Assembly (NCBI GenBank): GCA_963920705.1 | Contig: OY987232.1 | Coordinates: 20,385,868 to 20,449,867, forward strand | Length of the DNA stretch: 64,000 nucleotides | Reading direction: 5' to 3' | Source: Odiellus spinosus | Taxonomy: Eukaryota; Arthropoda; Arachnida; Opiliones; Phalangiidae | In this document: one piece after another, positions 23,217 through 33,278 of the stretch | Layout of the letters: each line of letters starts with the position of its first letter | Position numbering within the stretch: position 1 is the first letter of the stretch | The notes under the pieces: generated by a model | Database searches by the model: none | The model's input: the letters and a program-made list of their open reading frames with translations, nothing else | Told to the model about the DNA's origin: nothing | Program-made: the position numbers and the translations under genes

Positions 23217-23516
23217 GCATCGAACGCTAAACCTCGAAAGAAGTTTTAATTACCAAATATATCGAACGCCAAACTTCGAAAGAAGTTTTAATTACCAATA
23301 TATCGAACGCGTAACCTCGAAAGAAGTTTTAATTACCAAATATATCGAACGCCAAACTTCGAAAGAAGTTTTAATTACCAATATATCGAACGCTAAACCT
23401 CGAAAGAAGTTTTAATTACCAAATATATCGAACGCCAAACTTCGAAAGAAGTTTTAATTGCCAATATATCGAACGCGTAACCTCGAAAGAAGTTTTAATT
23501 AATATATCGAACGCGT
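23217..23516. repeat. Tandem repeat of about 41-43 bp, alternating two subtypes
   Basis: About seven copies of ATATATCGAACGCCAAACTT CGAAAGAAGTTTTAATTACC A. CCAAACTTCG and CTAAACCTCG or CGTAACCTCG variants alternate, which suggests growth by a dimer of roughly 84 bp. Confidence 0.9.
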
Positions 23517-24093
23517 AAAGTAATTGTAAGAAATCGCGATTTGTGAAAGTAATTATAAGGATTAGCGATTTCAAGAAGTAATTGTAATGGTTCCGGCTGA
23601 GGCGGCACTCCAATCGCGGGATGAAATTAATACGCGAAAGTTTAAAATTAAGAATACTTAATAAACGAACGCGCGAAATATTTATACAAACCACTAAACA
23701 AGGCAAATGCTGAAAAATGAGTTCAGGCTTATTCGGTCGGCTCCGGGCTCTTTCTATTACTACGAGTTTTACGGGGCTCTACCGCGTTGCGCCACTTTCC
23801 TTCGTAAGGAGAAACTCCGCGGCCAAGTGTAGAGTGACTCAGTGTCCAGAGGTCACGGTGTTAGGATCGTTAAAATGGTTTTTCTTAAAGGGGCAGTGAC
23901 GCTGAAATAATGTAAACTGTTACGTAATTGTAAGGATTGGCGATTTCTAGAAATAATTGCGAGGAAAGAGAGAATGAAACCTAACGAGTGAATTTTTTTT
24001 TTATCTTTTCCTCCTCGTTTAAGTAGCCGCCTAATCCAACTGTAAACAAAAATTACAAATCAATATTAAACTAGAAATCAATTACAACTTTTT
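23517..24093. other. Intergenic sequence, no supported gene
   Basis: A 60-codon frame at 23717-23899 (plus) lies in a slightly GC-richer patch. It has no recognisable domain and I do not call it a gene. A family-C repeat fragment (GCCTAATCCAACTGTAAACA) lies at 24031. Confidence 0.5.
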
Positions 24094-24496
24094 TCCCTGG
24101 TCACCATGGCTTAGACGGTTCTCTTTAATTTGCACCACTTTGAATTTGTAGCTAAGACGGTTCTCTTTAAGAATTTAGCCACTATTCAATCCTAGCCTTT
24201 ATCGATAAGTCGCCAGCTCAGTTTTAGTTTCAAATGAAGAAATTAATTTTTTGGCAAGGCACCCTTGGCTCTATAGCTTCCCTTTAAATATATATATATA
24301 TATATATATTTTTTTTCGCTCTCTTTGATGAGGTTTAGAATTGGCACCACTTTGATTTGGTAGCTTAGACGGTTCTCTTTAAGAATTTAGCCACTATTCA
24401 ATCCTAGCCTTTATCGATAAGTCGCCAGCTCAGTTTTAGTTTCAAATGAAGAAATTAATTTTTTGGCAAGGCACCCTTGGCTCTATAGCTTCCCTT

Positions 24497-24535
<39 letters not shown>

Positions 24536-24640
24536 TTTCGCTCTTTTTGATGAGGTTTAGAATTTGCACCACTTTGATTTGGTAGCTTAGACGGTTCTCT
24601 TTAAGAATTTAGCCACGATTCAATCTAAACTAAATAAATC
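24094..24640. repeat. Tandem repeat of about 212-222 bp with internal (TA)n
   Basis: Two and a half copies. The marker AGACGGTTCTCTTTAAGAAT recurs near 24155, 24367 and 24589. Each full unit also carries TTTATCGATAAGTCGCCAGC and an (AT)n tract of different length, which explains the spacing change. Confidence 0.9.
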
Positions 24641-25426
24641 TGAACTATTTATCACGGTCAACGGGTCTTCAAAAATCGTGCCCAAACAAAATATTATTCC
24701 TAAGAAAATTTTCCGAAAAATTTGCGGATTGTTGAAACGATTAGTTGCAACAATTACAATCTTAAAACGCTACAAATTTCTCGTAATAAAACGAGTTTAT
24801 CAATGGAGAGATTGAATCTTTCTTAGAGTGGGGGCGTTAAGGGGGCAGAGATCTTATATTTACAATCGCGAGGCACCGCTTCTATAGACGGGGAATTTGG
24901 GTGGATACTTTAGTGACCCCAACCAGAAAGACGCTTATTATATATATATACCTGAACTATGAGAGGGGAGGAATAGAGGCGTTCGTAGTGAACGACCTAA
25001 TAACCGGATCATTTCTATATAATATAGTTTGTTAGTAACGTTAGAAAAAGCGGTTCCCACGGTTAAGGCTCGTGAACGCCGCTTATTATACGGCTTCTTT
25101 GAAAATAAAGCTTTTCTTTTCACGAAGAGCGAGAGAGATGAAAAAAAAAAAAAAGTTTAAAAATGTTTTAATTCCCCCGCTGCTCCCTGGACCGGCCCGT
25201 CGCCGCCGCCGCCGCAGACGGTTTACAAATTCGGATCAATTTCAAAATGCAACGCCATTAAACCTTAAGCCTACTTTTTCATCCTGACAAGATTCTTTTA
25301 AAGAGACCAACTGAAAGAAATTAACTTCGTAATAGAATTTTTAAATCATTAAAATGTAATTGGCCGCGTAACGATGTCCGATCGTCTGTCCTTCGATTGG
25401 GAACGCTGAAGTTTGCCAAACTTATC

Positions 25427-25890
25427 TCAACCGCGATCGACTTGGCGAAGAGCGTTGTTTGCCACGGTTAGTCGAGTTAAATAGACGACTATGTTACGTT
25501 TATCCATAAAAAAAATAATATCTTCCGCTTGTACTTTAGGGACGTGGTAAAGTGAAGCGTAAATTCTTTCGTAGGAGATGCAATCTGTGGTTGGTTGGCG
25601 TATTTGGTTGGCTTCTTTCGCTGGTTCGGTTGGCAACGGCTGTTGTTCCCTTAAATCTTCGTTCGTAGGTAGCCTAAGGTAGAGAGACAACGGTACCCGT
25701 GCCTGGGATATCGCGTCCTTGCCGCCCGTGTAATGAGAAGTTTTTTAGCCCGCGGCGAAATCTTCTTATCATTGGGTGGATAATGTATTTTACGTTCAAG
25801 CGGTATAGCCAGATTACCAGCGTCATTCGCGCTCTCCTCCTTGTCCAACCAAGACGCGATACCATCTCGCGTGATAAGATAATATTAATT
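25427..25890 (-). CDS. Unrecognised minus-strand open frames, possible decayed gene or exons
   Basis: Two overlapping minus-strand frames look protein-like. One runs from about 25890 to 25651 and includes DGIASWLDKEESANDAGNLA and KIHYPPNDKKISPRAKKLLI. The other runs from about 25757 to 25427 and includes LRLPTNEDLREQQPLPTEPA and KVQAEDIIFFMDKRNIVVYL before a stop. They could be one frame split by a frameshift, two exons, or chance. I recognise no domain, and no clean splice pair joins them. Confidence 0.25.
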
Positions 25891-26340
25891 CGCTAGTTCG
25901 GCTTAATCGCGGGAATAAGTTCCAAAGAACAAGACGCGAAAACAACGCTATGGTTTTAAAGAAGACGCGAAAAGTCGGTAATGAGAGGCGGTAATTGATT
26001 ACGTTCTTCGATTCATTAATATTAAGGCTGCTAATTGGATAACTCGGCCGTGTGTAAGAGTGATATCATTGGCCGCGATAATTGGAGATTGTCATAACTT
26101 GGATATAGTGTCGCGGTTGCGTTTTAATTCTAATGGATAGGTCATCGCGCGAATTCGCGACCATTGTGACGTCATTTTCCCGTTCGTGTTAATACTCGGG
26201 TATAGTTCTAGCAAATTGACGCGAAATTTAAATGGTGGAAAAGCAGTTTTATTTCAAATTAGAAACTAAAAAATACGTTTCAAACGCGATTAATCCTGAG
26301 AAGGGTGTTTGCTACGGATTAGTGGAAATAGGTTTAACTT

Positions 26341-26521
26341 ATGTCCGTTAGTGGTGGCATGGCGGAACGTCAAAATGCATCCACCGGTGCCAAGTCGATA
26401 GAATTGGATGATGAAGGATCGCTTAATTTGAATTCTTCGGTCGTTGATCTGTTGGGAAAGCAGGCGGCCTTCGGGGCATTCACTCGAGCTTTCGCCAAGC
26501 AAAACAACCTCTTCGAACAAG
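26341..26521 (+). CDS. Candidate first coding exon, unrecognised
   Basis: It starts with ATG and reads MSVSGGMAERQNASTGAKSI, then a region ending AFGAFTRAFAKQNNLFEQ, before a GTCAGA donor in phase 1. Residue composition is protein-like. The phase fits the kazrin exon at 43770 (which needs two bases), so it could be an alternative first exon of kazrin, or the start of another gene. No homology was recognised. Confidence 0.3.
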
Positions 26522-28135
26522 GTCAGACGAGCTACTCCTACTTACGCTATATTATCTCCCAATACCATTCGGCGCGAAAACTAACATCGGGGTTTGTTTT
26601 GTTTTTCCCCCAAAATTTATCCCGAGACCTTGACGTAACTAGGACTGTCTTTCGCGTAAGGAAAGTAACGTTTTTATTCCTCAAGACTCCGTCTGATATT
26701 GTTTTGATAATGAACCCTTACAAATATCGTAGTCATTGATTCGACACGTTCGATTTCACGCCCAATTAGTCGCCAACTAAAACCAATTATCTCGCGTGAT
26801 TGGTCGAGAATTTAAACCATCTCCGTAGATCCCCGTTAAGCCTACTTTCGACAGAACGTGATGCCAAAGTTTAGTCTATATATATTTATTGAATTCTTAA
26901 TTATAGTATCAAACAGTAGATAAAAATAGAATTGGAATTCGGGGCTTCCCGGCCACGTTTAGGAATTTGGCGTTTCCATTTTGAGCGAGAAAAATTGGTC
27001 GATAGCGTTCGTTTTTAAGAATGTTGGATTGTAGAGTAGGCTCCGGAAGTACTACTCGTAGTCTCCCGCAAGGTCGCGACCTTTTTAGACTAGTGGATAG
27101 TACTACTAGACGATAGTAGTTGTAGTTAAAGGCGCGCGGTCTCGGCCCACTGTCTTACGTAAGTTATACTACGAATGTTAGGACCATCGAGCTACCTATT
27201 TAAGCCAACACTCACGAAGTAGTCTATTCGGAAGTACTAGTACTTGGCCAGTTAGTTTCTTCACGGTGGCCATCGTGTAAACACTCAACCGATAACAACA
27301 TCTGATATCATAAGCCTTTTAATTCTTCACCCGTAAGTTTGAGTTCCCCGTAGAGCCCCGGAAGGGGCTCTTTTCACTTTCTCCCTCGTAGATTCGATTT
27401 ATATTAATTTAGCGAGAACATTCTTTGGTCCAAGCGATGGATCCAAGTCGTACGAGGGACAGAGAGAGGGAGATGACTTTTGGAAAATAGTTTCGTCGTA
27501 TTTCATTTTTAAGGGAAATCAATATAAAAGAAAATGTCTCTTAGAAAACCTGGTAATCTCGGGGAAATAAATGAGAGGTCAAAAGATCCAGGGAAAATTA
27601 AGGTTTAAGTCCAAGTATTTGGTCATCAAATGGACTATAAAAAGCACTCCAGGTTGTCCCAATGTTATTACTCCGTTTTTATTGACAGAAGTGGACAGGT
27701 TAGTGGCTCGCGTCTATCTTAATATTTTCGGTGGTCTTGGACGTGGAAATTTCAGGGAACTGTGTTTGTGGAAAAACTATTTCATCGACATTAAATGTTG
27801 ATATAAACCTGATAGAGGCGGATAGGGACGCCTTCCTTATTGGAAATCGTACAAGTTTTAAGCGTATTGGGTAGAGGTTAACCTATCTGCAACTGGTTTT
27901 CCCAACGACAGCCGTAAATACCTTTGTTTCGGTAATGATTGATGATGTTGACAGCAATAAATGGCCCCCTTATATGGTTTTTATCTCTTGGTTCTTATGA
28001 AACAGGTGTTTAGCGGGTAAATCCTCCCGAAATACGGCAGTTATTGCCACGTTATTTGCTCACGCGTTCTTATAGTTAAGCTCGTTCCATTTTAATCGCC
28101 TCGAATTTATTAAAGCCACTATGAAAAGGATTATC

Positions 28136-28189
<54 letters not shown>

Positions 28190-28690
28190 TTATTTTCGAG
28201 CTAAGAACATCTGGGCAAAGATATTATTCTAAACCCTACTTAATTCTACACGAAACTTTAATTAAAAATAGTAAATTGCCTAAACTATATTATCGTTGAA
28301 TGTTACGTGGAAAACCCTTCGTAATAAATAAGTAAAATGAATCTTCCAAAAGTGGTACTCGAACCCTAGGTGTTTCTTATCAGAAGATATTGGTTTATTC
28401 TTTTCACGTTTCCTTGGCGTCACGAAATCAAGGATGAATCGTGGCTCGCGAAGAAGACGAAAAAACTTTAATAAAACTCGAACCTTCGTTCATTGTAATC
28501 GGGCATCGTGAACTGTCTCGAAAAGGATTTTGTTCGAAGCGAAATACTGGTTTATTTGGATCCCCTGACGAGTTTGGGGTAGCTGGATGGGCGCGTTTAA
28601 ATACAATCCTCTAAACTCGCTCCAATTTCGAAATTTTACATTTTAATGACTATACATAAAACCACATTCGTTTTGTTCAAATCGTAGCGA
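26522..28690. other. Intergenic sequence, no supported gene
   Basis: Nothing conserved was seen. A family-D right end lies near 26825-26852 (CCGTAGATCCCCGTTAAGCC). A run of about 50 T lies at 28137-28187 and may mark the tail of a minus-strand retroposed insertion or a slippage tract. A 76-codon frame at 27571-27801 has no recognisable domain. Confidence 0.5.
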
Positions 28691-28696
28691 GATAGG

Positions 28697-28980
28697 GCCC
28701 TAATCCACCGATAAAAACCGCTTACCAATACCAAACAAATATTAAACTAGGAATAATTTTAAAACTTACCACCAAAATAGACTTAGCTGGATTCGTGAAG
28801 ATCACCCGAATTGCCTCCGCGTAAGGTCTAGCAACCAATGAGCGAAGGCCCGTCGTCCACGAGACTTACGATGGCGTTCGATTGGACGCTAAACCTTATA
28901 AGCGAGGAAGTCAGCCGAGGAAGTCCACGAATCCCGCTAAGCCTTTTTTCGGATAAGATTTAAAGCTAGTGGATTGGGCT
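28697..28980. mobile_element. Composite inverted-repeat element (families C and D)
   Basis: The outer ends GCCCTAATCCACCGAT (about 28697) and AGCTAGTGGATTGGGCTGC (about 28963) are inverted copies. Inside lie family-D ends, TAGACTTAGCTGGATTCGTG at 28778 and CACGAATCCCGCTAAGCCT ending at 28945. Other family-C starts, all reading like GGCCTAATCCACTA with AAACAAATATTAAACTAGAA nearby, occur at 18529, 24031, 38397, 50024 and 55642. Confidence 0.6.
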
Positions 28981-29549
28981 GCTATTTAAAACTCGAAGGA
29001 ATCCATCGATAAATCACACTCGTTGTTAGCTGTTGCATTATCCCTTTAAGGAAACTAAAACTTATTTTGAGTTTACGTAAAGCTATCGGGATTAGATTAT
29101 TTGGATCTTTTTAGCTAATTATATCTAGGAATAGATACAAAACTCGCGTTTTGTATCAACGCCCTAATCCAAAAGCGTAGCAATTCTTCTTAATCGCGGT
29201 CCCTTAATCGTAAGTTCGTAACATTCCTACTCGGTGTATAATGCACCGATTTATATATAGGGGTTGTTTTTAGCGCGGGAAAGCTTACGGCTAGTTTTTA
29301 ATCGCTCCGATAGAAAGTCACGATCAATCGATTAATTTTATCCCGTACCAAATTAACGCCGATTTCGTGATAATTATCAATTTGAAGCGAGAAATATTTA
29401 ATACCACGTTTGAATAATTTTCTAATTAATTTCATTTATCTCGTAATCGACATCCGAATACCCAAGATTTACCATATTTACCAACCGATTAGCGATTTCA
29501 CAATCGACTAACGATAATTCAGGCTTAGGAATTATTTTGTAATTCGAGC

Positions 29550-29700
29550 ACTCGATAGAATTAAATGAATTTTTATCGAGTACTCGATAGAATTAAATGA
29601 ATTTTTATCGAGTACTCGATAGAATTAAATGAATTTTTATCGAGTACTCGATAGAATTAAATGAATTTTTATCGAGTACTCGATAGAGTTAAATGAATAT
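29550..29700. repeat. 32-bp tandem repeat with a palindrome in each unit
   Basis: Between four and five copies of CGAGTACTCGATAGAATTAA ATGAATTTTTAT. Each junction holds the perfect palindrome ATCGAGTACTCGAT. Shorter related units (GGTCGAGTATTTATCGAGTA) continue to about 29860. Confidence 0.92.
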
Positions 29701-29994
29701 TTATATTTCCCAATTATCGATTTCTTATCTAGTATTTCTCAGTTAATTGTCGATTTTTTTATCTAGTATGTCTCAGTTAATTGGTCGAGTATTTATCGAG
29801 TATGTCTCAGTTAATTGGTCGAGTATTTATCGAGTATTTCTCAGTTATCGAGTATTTCTTGGATGTTCGTATGAAGATTTTAATTCTTCTAAATATCGGT
29901 CACTCGCTTTGCCACGATTTTTTTTTCATCGCGGCACCAAAACTTATTCGCGTAAAATCGGGAGTCGTGCGTTTATGAGATTAAAAAGAAAATG

Positions 29995-30300
29995 AAATTT
30001 TGAATGTTGGTTCCCAGCTCCCTCCCTGGTCCGCCCCCTATCGGCCTTTTATCCCCGAATTTTGCTCTCCCGGGCCGAGCACGCGTCTCGAGTTCATTCT
30101 TATTCTCCGTGTTGGGGTGGCAGATGGTCCATCTTCGGAGTCCGAGACCCTGACTCGAACCCCCTGAGGGCGACCCGGAGATCAGCTGCCTCTTTTCCCC
30201 CTTGGGGTCAGAAGGGGGCGTGGCCGATGGAGCTCGTGATGCGTGCCGATTAACCGAATCCAAAAACACGATGACCCCCCTTAGCTAGGAGAACATCAAA
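29995..30300. other. GC-rich island in AT-rich DNA, function unknown
   Basis: About 300 bp with much higher GC than its surroundings. Both strands have frames of 60-100 codons with no recognised domain. The minus strand has GGTTCGAGTC, which resembles an RNA polymerase III B box, but no A box or tRNA fold was found. Confidence 0.4.
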
Positions 30301-30464
30301 TCTCATTGGGAACGTTTTTCGTGAAAACAGTTTATCGAACGCCGAGAAAACCAATAAAGTTTCAACCGAAAACTTTCATTTTCTATCAAAGGCTTCTTTT
30401 AGAGATCGTTTAGACTTCAGAGGATCGTTCGCGTACGACAAAATTGCCAAAAACAATGAGATTT

Positions 30465-30722
30465 GATTATTAATTTTCCATAGAGAAAGTTTAATAGAGA
30501 GTTTAATGCTATTTGAATATTAATTTTCCATAGCGATAGTTTAATAGAGATATTTGGGATTTGGATATTAATTTTCCATAGAGAAAGTTTAATAGAGATT
30601 TTGAGATTTGAATATTAATTTTCCATAGAAATAGTTTAAGAGATATTTGGGATTTGAATATTCATTTTCCATAGAGAAAGTTCAATAGGGATTTTAGGAT
30701 TTGAATATTAATTTTCCATAAT
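30465..30722. repeat. Tandem repeat of about 48-50 bp
   Basis: Five copies carry TTAATTTTCCATAGAGAAAG followed by TTTAATAGAGATTTTGGGAT. Spacing between TTTTCCATAG marks is 47-50 bp. Confidence 0.85.
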
Positions 30723-31603
30723 AATTTTAAAATGACGTTTCTGGTAGGAACTCGACTTTGCTTTTCCAATCATTTCCCTTAAAGTGGTACAAGGTCGATG
30801 TTCATTGGCGGGTTAAGATCACGTTCCCTCGCATCGAGCCGTCTTAACCATTTGTCTTAGCGATTCCCGTAATGGTTACTCATTAACGAGAAACCGGGGA
30901 AGAAAAATCGAGGTTAACCTAACCTACAACCCTAACCTATAACGCTCGACACTAAGCCAACAGGTAGCTCCTTTCTTAAAGAGTTCTAAATGTTGTATCG
31001 GCGATTAACCCGAGTCCTCGTATCGATAGCGATGTCCAGTTACTCGGGATTCGTTCGTGTTACGCCGCGTCAAAGCGAGAAACCTTCCAAAACTTAAATA
31101 CTTAAATCCAAATTTCTTTTATTCTCGTATTTCGTTTTTAAAAGCGCGCGGTGTCGTTATCATCTTCGTCTTCGCCTCGTAACTCGTCCGCAATTTTCTC
31201 TTCCATAATGTGGCTATTTGTATCAAAACCTAAGCGGGTAAAACTTTATCCCCGCTCTCTTTGTTTTAAAAACAATGGACACCAGCGATTACCTTAACCT
31301 TAACTTAGTCTCTCTAATGAAATATTTTCTTTTTAAATAATAGCGTCGTAATTCTTAAGGGAGCATTTATTTGAAGGGCTCCGCGGAATTTCTTCCTTCT
31401 AAAGACAGCTCCAGTTCCATTAATAGTACCGTTGCGAAATGACATTATCTAAAAGAATTTGAGTTATTTGGGCGAGGGGTTAGCTCGTTCAAAGGCAAAT
31501 TAGTCGAAATTCCATAAACTATTAGAATAAAATGAAAGACCACGGAAAATTAATTTCCCAAGCTGACGCGAAATGATCGCGTCGCTTTTTGTCCTCCGAG
31601 ACT

Positions 31604-31864
31604 TTAGCCACGGTCACACTAGCGTTTCTTAATCGATTTGAAAACGGTCAAATCAATCCGATAAGGGCCTCGCGTTCACGCGTTATCGGTTATAAATCGA
31701 TTTATCGTAGCTTCGTCTATCGGTTCAGTTGAAACCGAATCGTTAGGGAACAGAGAGAAATCGAATTAAATCGATTCGAGAAAAGACGGTTTCCCCCCTT
31801 CGCACGCGACTCTCGCGAAACGTTTTAAATCGATTCCAAGCTGCCTAGTGTGAACGCGGCTTTA
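31604..31864. mobile_element. MITE-like element with GCCRCGKTCACACTAG ends
   Basis: Left end GCCACGGTCACACTAGCG at 31607 and right end CTAGTGTGAACGCGGC ending at 31860 are inverted copies with two mismatches. TTTA flanks both sides (31603-31606 and 31861-31864) as a possible 4-bp target duplication. The interior is rich in ATCGATTT and its reverse. There is no transposase frame. Confidence 0.7.
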
Positions 31865-32848
31865 GATTAACGAGACTAGCCCTTTATCTAAGGAATCTTT
31901 CTTATAAAAAGCGAGGCATTAGGAGATCGGGAAATTATTATCGAATCGCGTCGCTCGTGACGGTACCTATCCTCGCGCTGTTCCTCTATTGGCCCAGGGT
32001 CCTTAACCAAATCTAGCGTTTCCGCGCGTGTGTTTGTATTCAAGCTAGTCATCCCGCGAAATGTTCGCTATGGCTTGATTCTCGTTTCGAAACTGTCTAG
32101 TCTTTATAATATAGCCTCGGTCGGTCCTTAGGTAACTCGGAATATTGCCCCCTCACCAACCAAAATGGACCTCCATATATGTCGAACTCGATAATCTCCA
32201 AAATTTGAAGTGAAGAATCAAATTTCTCTAATGGTAATGCCAATGATTGACAAACCTTTCTTTTTCCAAATTAGGAAGAAACCCCAATTTGTTTCGTCAC
32301 TTTTAACGCGCGTTGTCTGCTGGTAATTAAGCTTTCAACCTGCACGCGTCTTTAGAGAGAAAGGTCGTGAAACTAAATTTAACTCTTTACATTTTACGAT
32401 TAATTAGTTTAATTATTTAAAAGCTAATTTTTGAAACTTGTCGTATTTCCCCGGGTTCGTTTTAATTACGCTCCAATTAGTTTTCAATTAATAAGTTTCT
32501 ACCCGCGGGTTAAGTCTCGCGGTTAGCTTAATTAAGTTAGGTTAACTTGAGTCGGGTAAGAAGGAAGCTACCGAAGTTGGATTACTTCGGGTCAAGATGG
32601 ATCGCTGTTCGTTGGATTATTGTAAGGATTATAGATTACGTTTGGAGGGATAGAACCGAGACTCTAATGTCGCGTTCATTAAGCGAAAACGAAAGGTTTG
32701 TCGGTGTTAATCGTGGCGGCCAAATTGATTCCGTTATAAGTTGTCGCTGGTGGTTTTTCGCTTTTGAGTCTCCCTTTGGCGCGGTTTCTCATATAATTGT
32801 CGTCGGCAGGAGGGCCGTTGCCCCCCCGTCGCCACGGAAACGTCGCCC

Positions 32849-33278
32849 ATGCGCCGTTCCCCTTCTCCATCGAGTTCGTCTTCGTCGACGAATTCCGGCT
32901 CCGAAAGCGAAGACGAAACGACTACGGAAGACGAAGATGCTTTCCCGGTCGAGGCCGCCGAGTCCTCGCTGCCCATTGCCGCCCGGAATAGACTAAGAAC
33001 TGTAGTCCCTGGGGATTCGGTTACGTCTTCGTCGTCGGAGTCGAACTCGGACATCCGCGCCTCTCAAGGTCGCGCTTCTCGAGTGATGAGGACCGTAATG
33101 GTGGTGGAATTCAAAGTGGTAGAAGTCACCCATATCTCCATCAGAACCAGGAGAGCGCCCGGAAGTAGCGCGGCGGCGGCGGCGGGACAATTACGAGGTA
33201 GTCAGGATTGTACCACCACCGACGACGAGTCCGAGGCTCTAGACGAAGCCGAGGCCATCGATAACGAGTTAGCCCGGG
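32849..33278 (+). CDS. Candidate 5' coding exon of kazrin, Ser/Glu-rich
   Basis: It starts at the first in-frame ATG after a TGA at about 32766 and reads MRRSPSPSSSSSSTNSGSES, then acidic and Ser/Thr-rich sequence ending EAIDNELAR, before a strong donor G|GTAAGG in phase 1. The kazrin exon at 43770 begins with two bases of a codon, so the join gives ...NELARAIQSLDSLNDQIVQF without a break. The join crosses about 10.5 kb of repeat-filled DNA. The exon itself looks real; its link to kazrin rests on phase, strand and position only. Confidence 0.5.

Noticed and set aside
22774..23230. Three overlapping frames of 111-130 codons
   Set aside because: All come from the 22-bp tandem unit, which lacks stops in three frames.
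29995..30300. tRNA or tRNA-derived SINE
   Set aside because: A B-box-like GGTTCGAGTC exists on the minus strand but no A box, acceptor stem or cloverleaf could be drawn.
32547..32996. 149-codon plus-strand frame
   Set aside because: It overlaps the 32849 exon in another frame, starts in non-coding sequence and has no recognisable motif.
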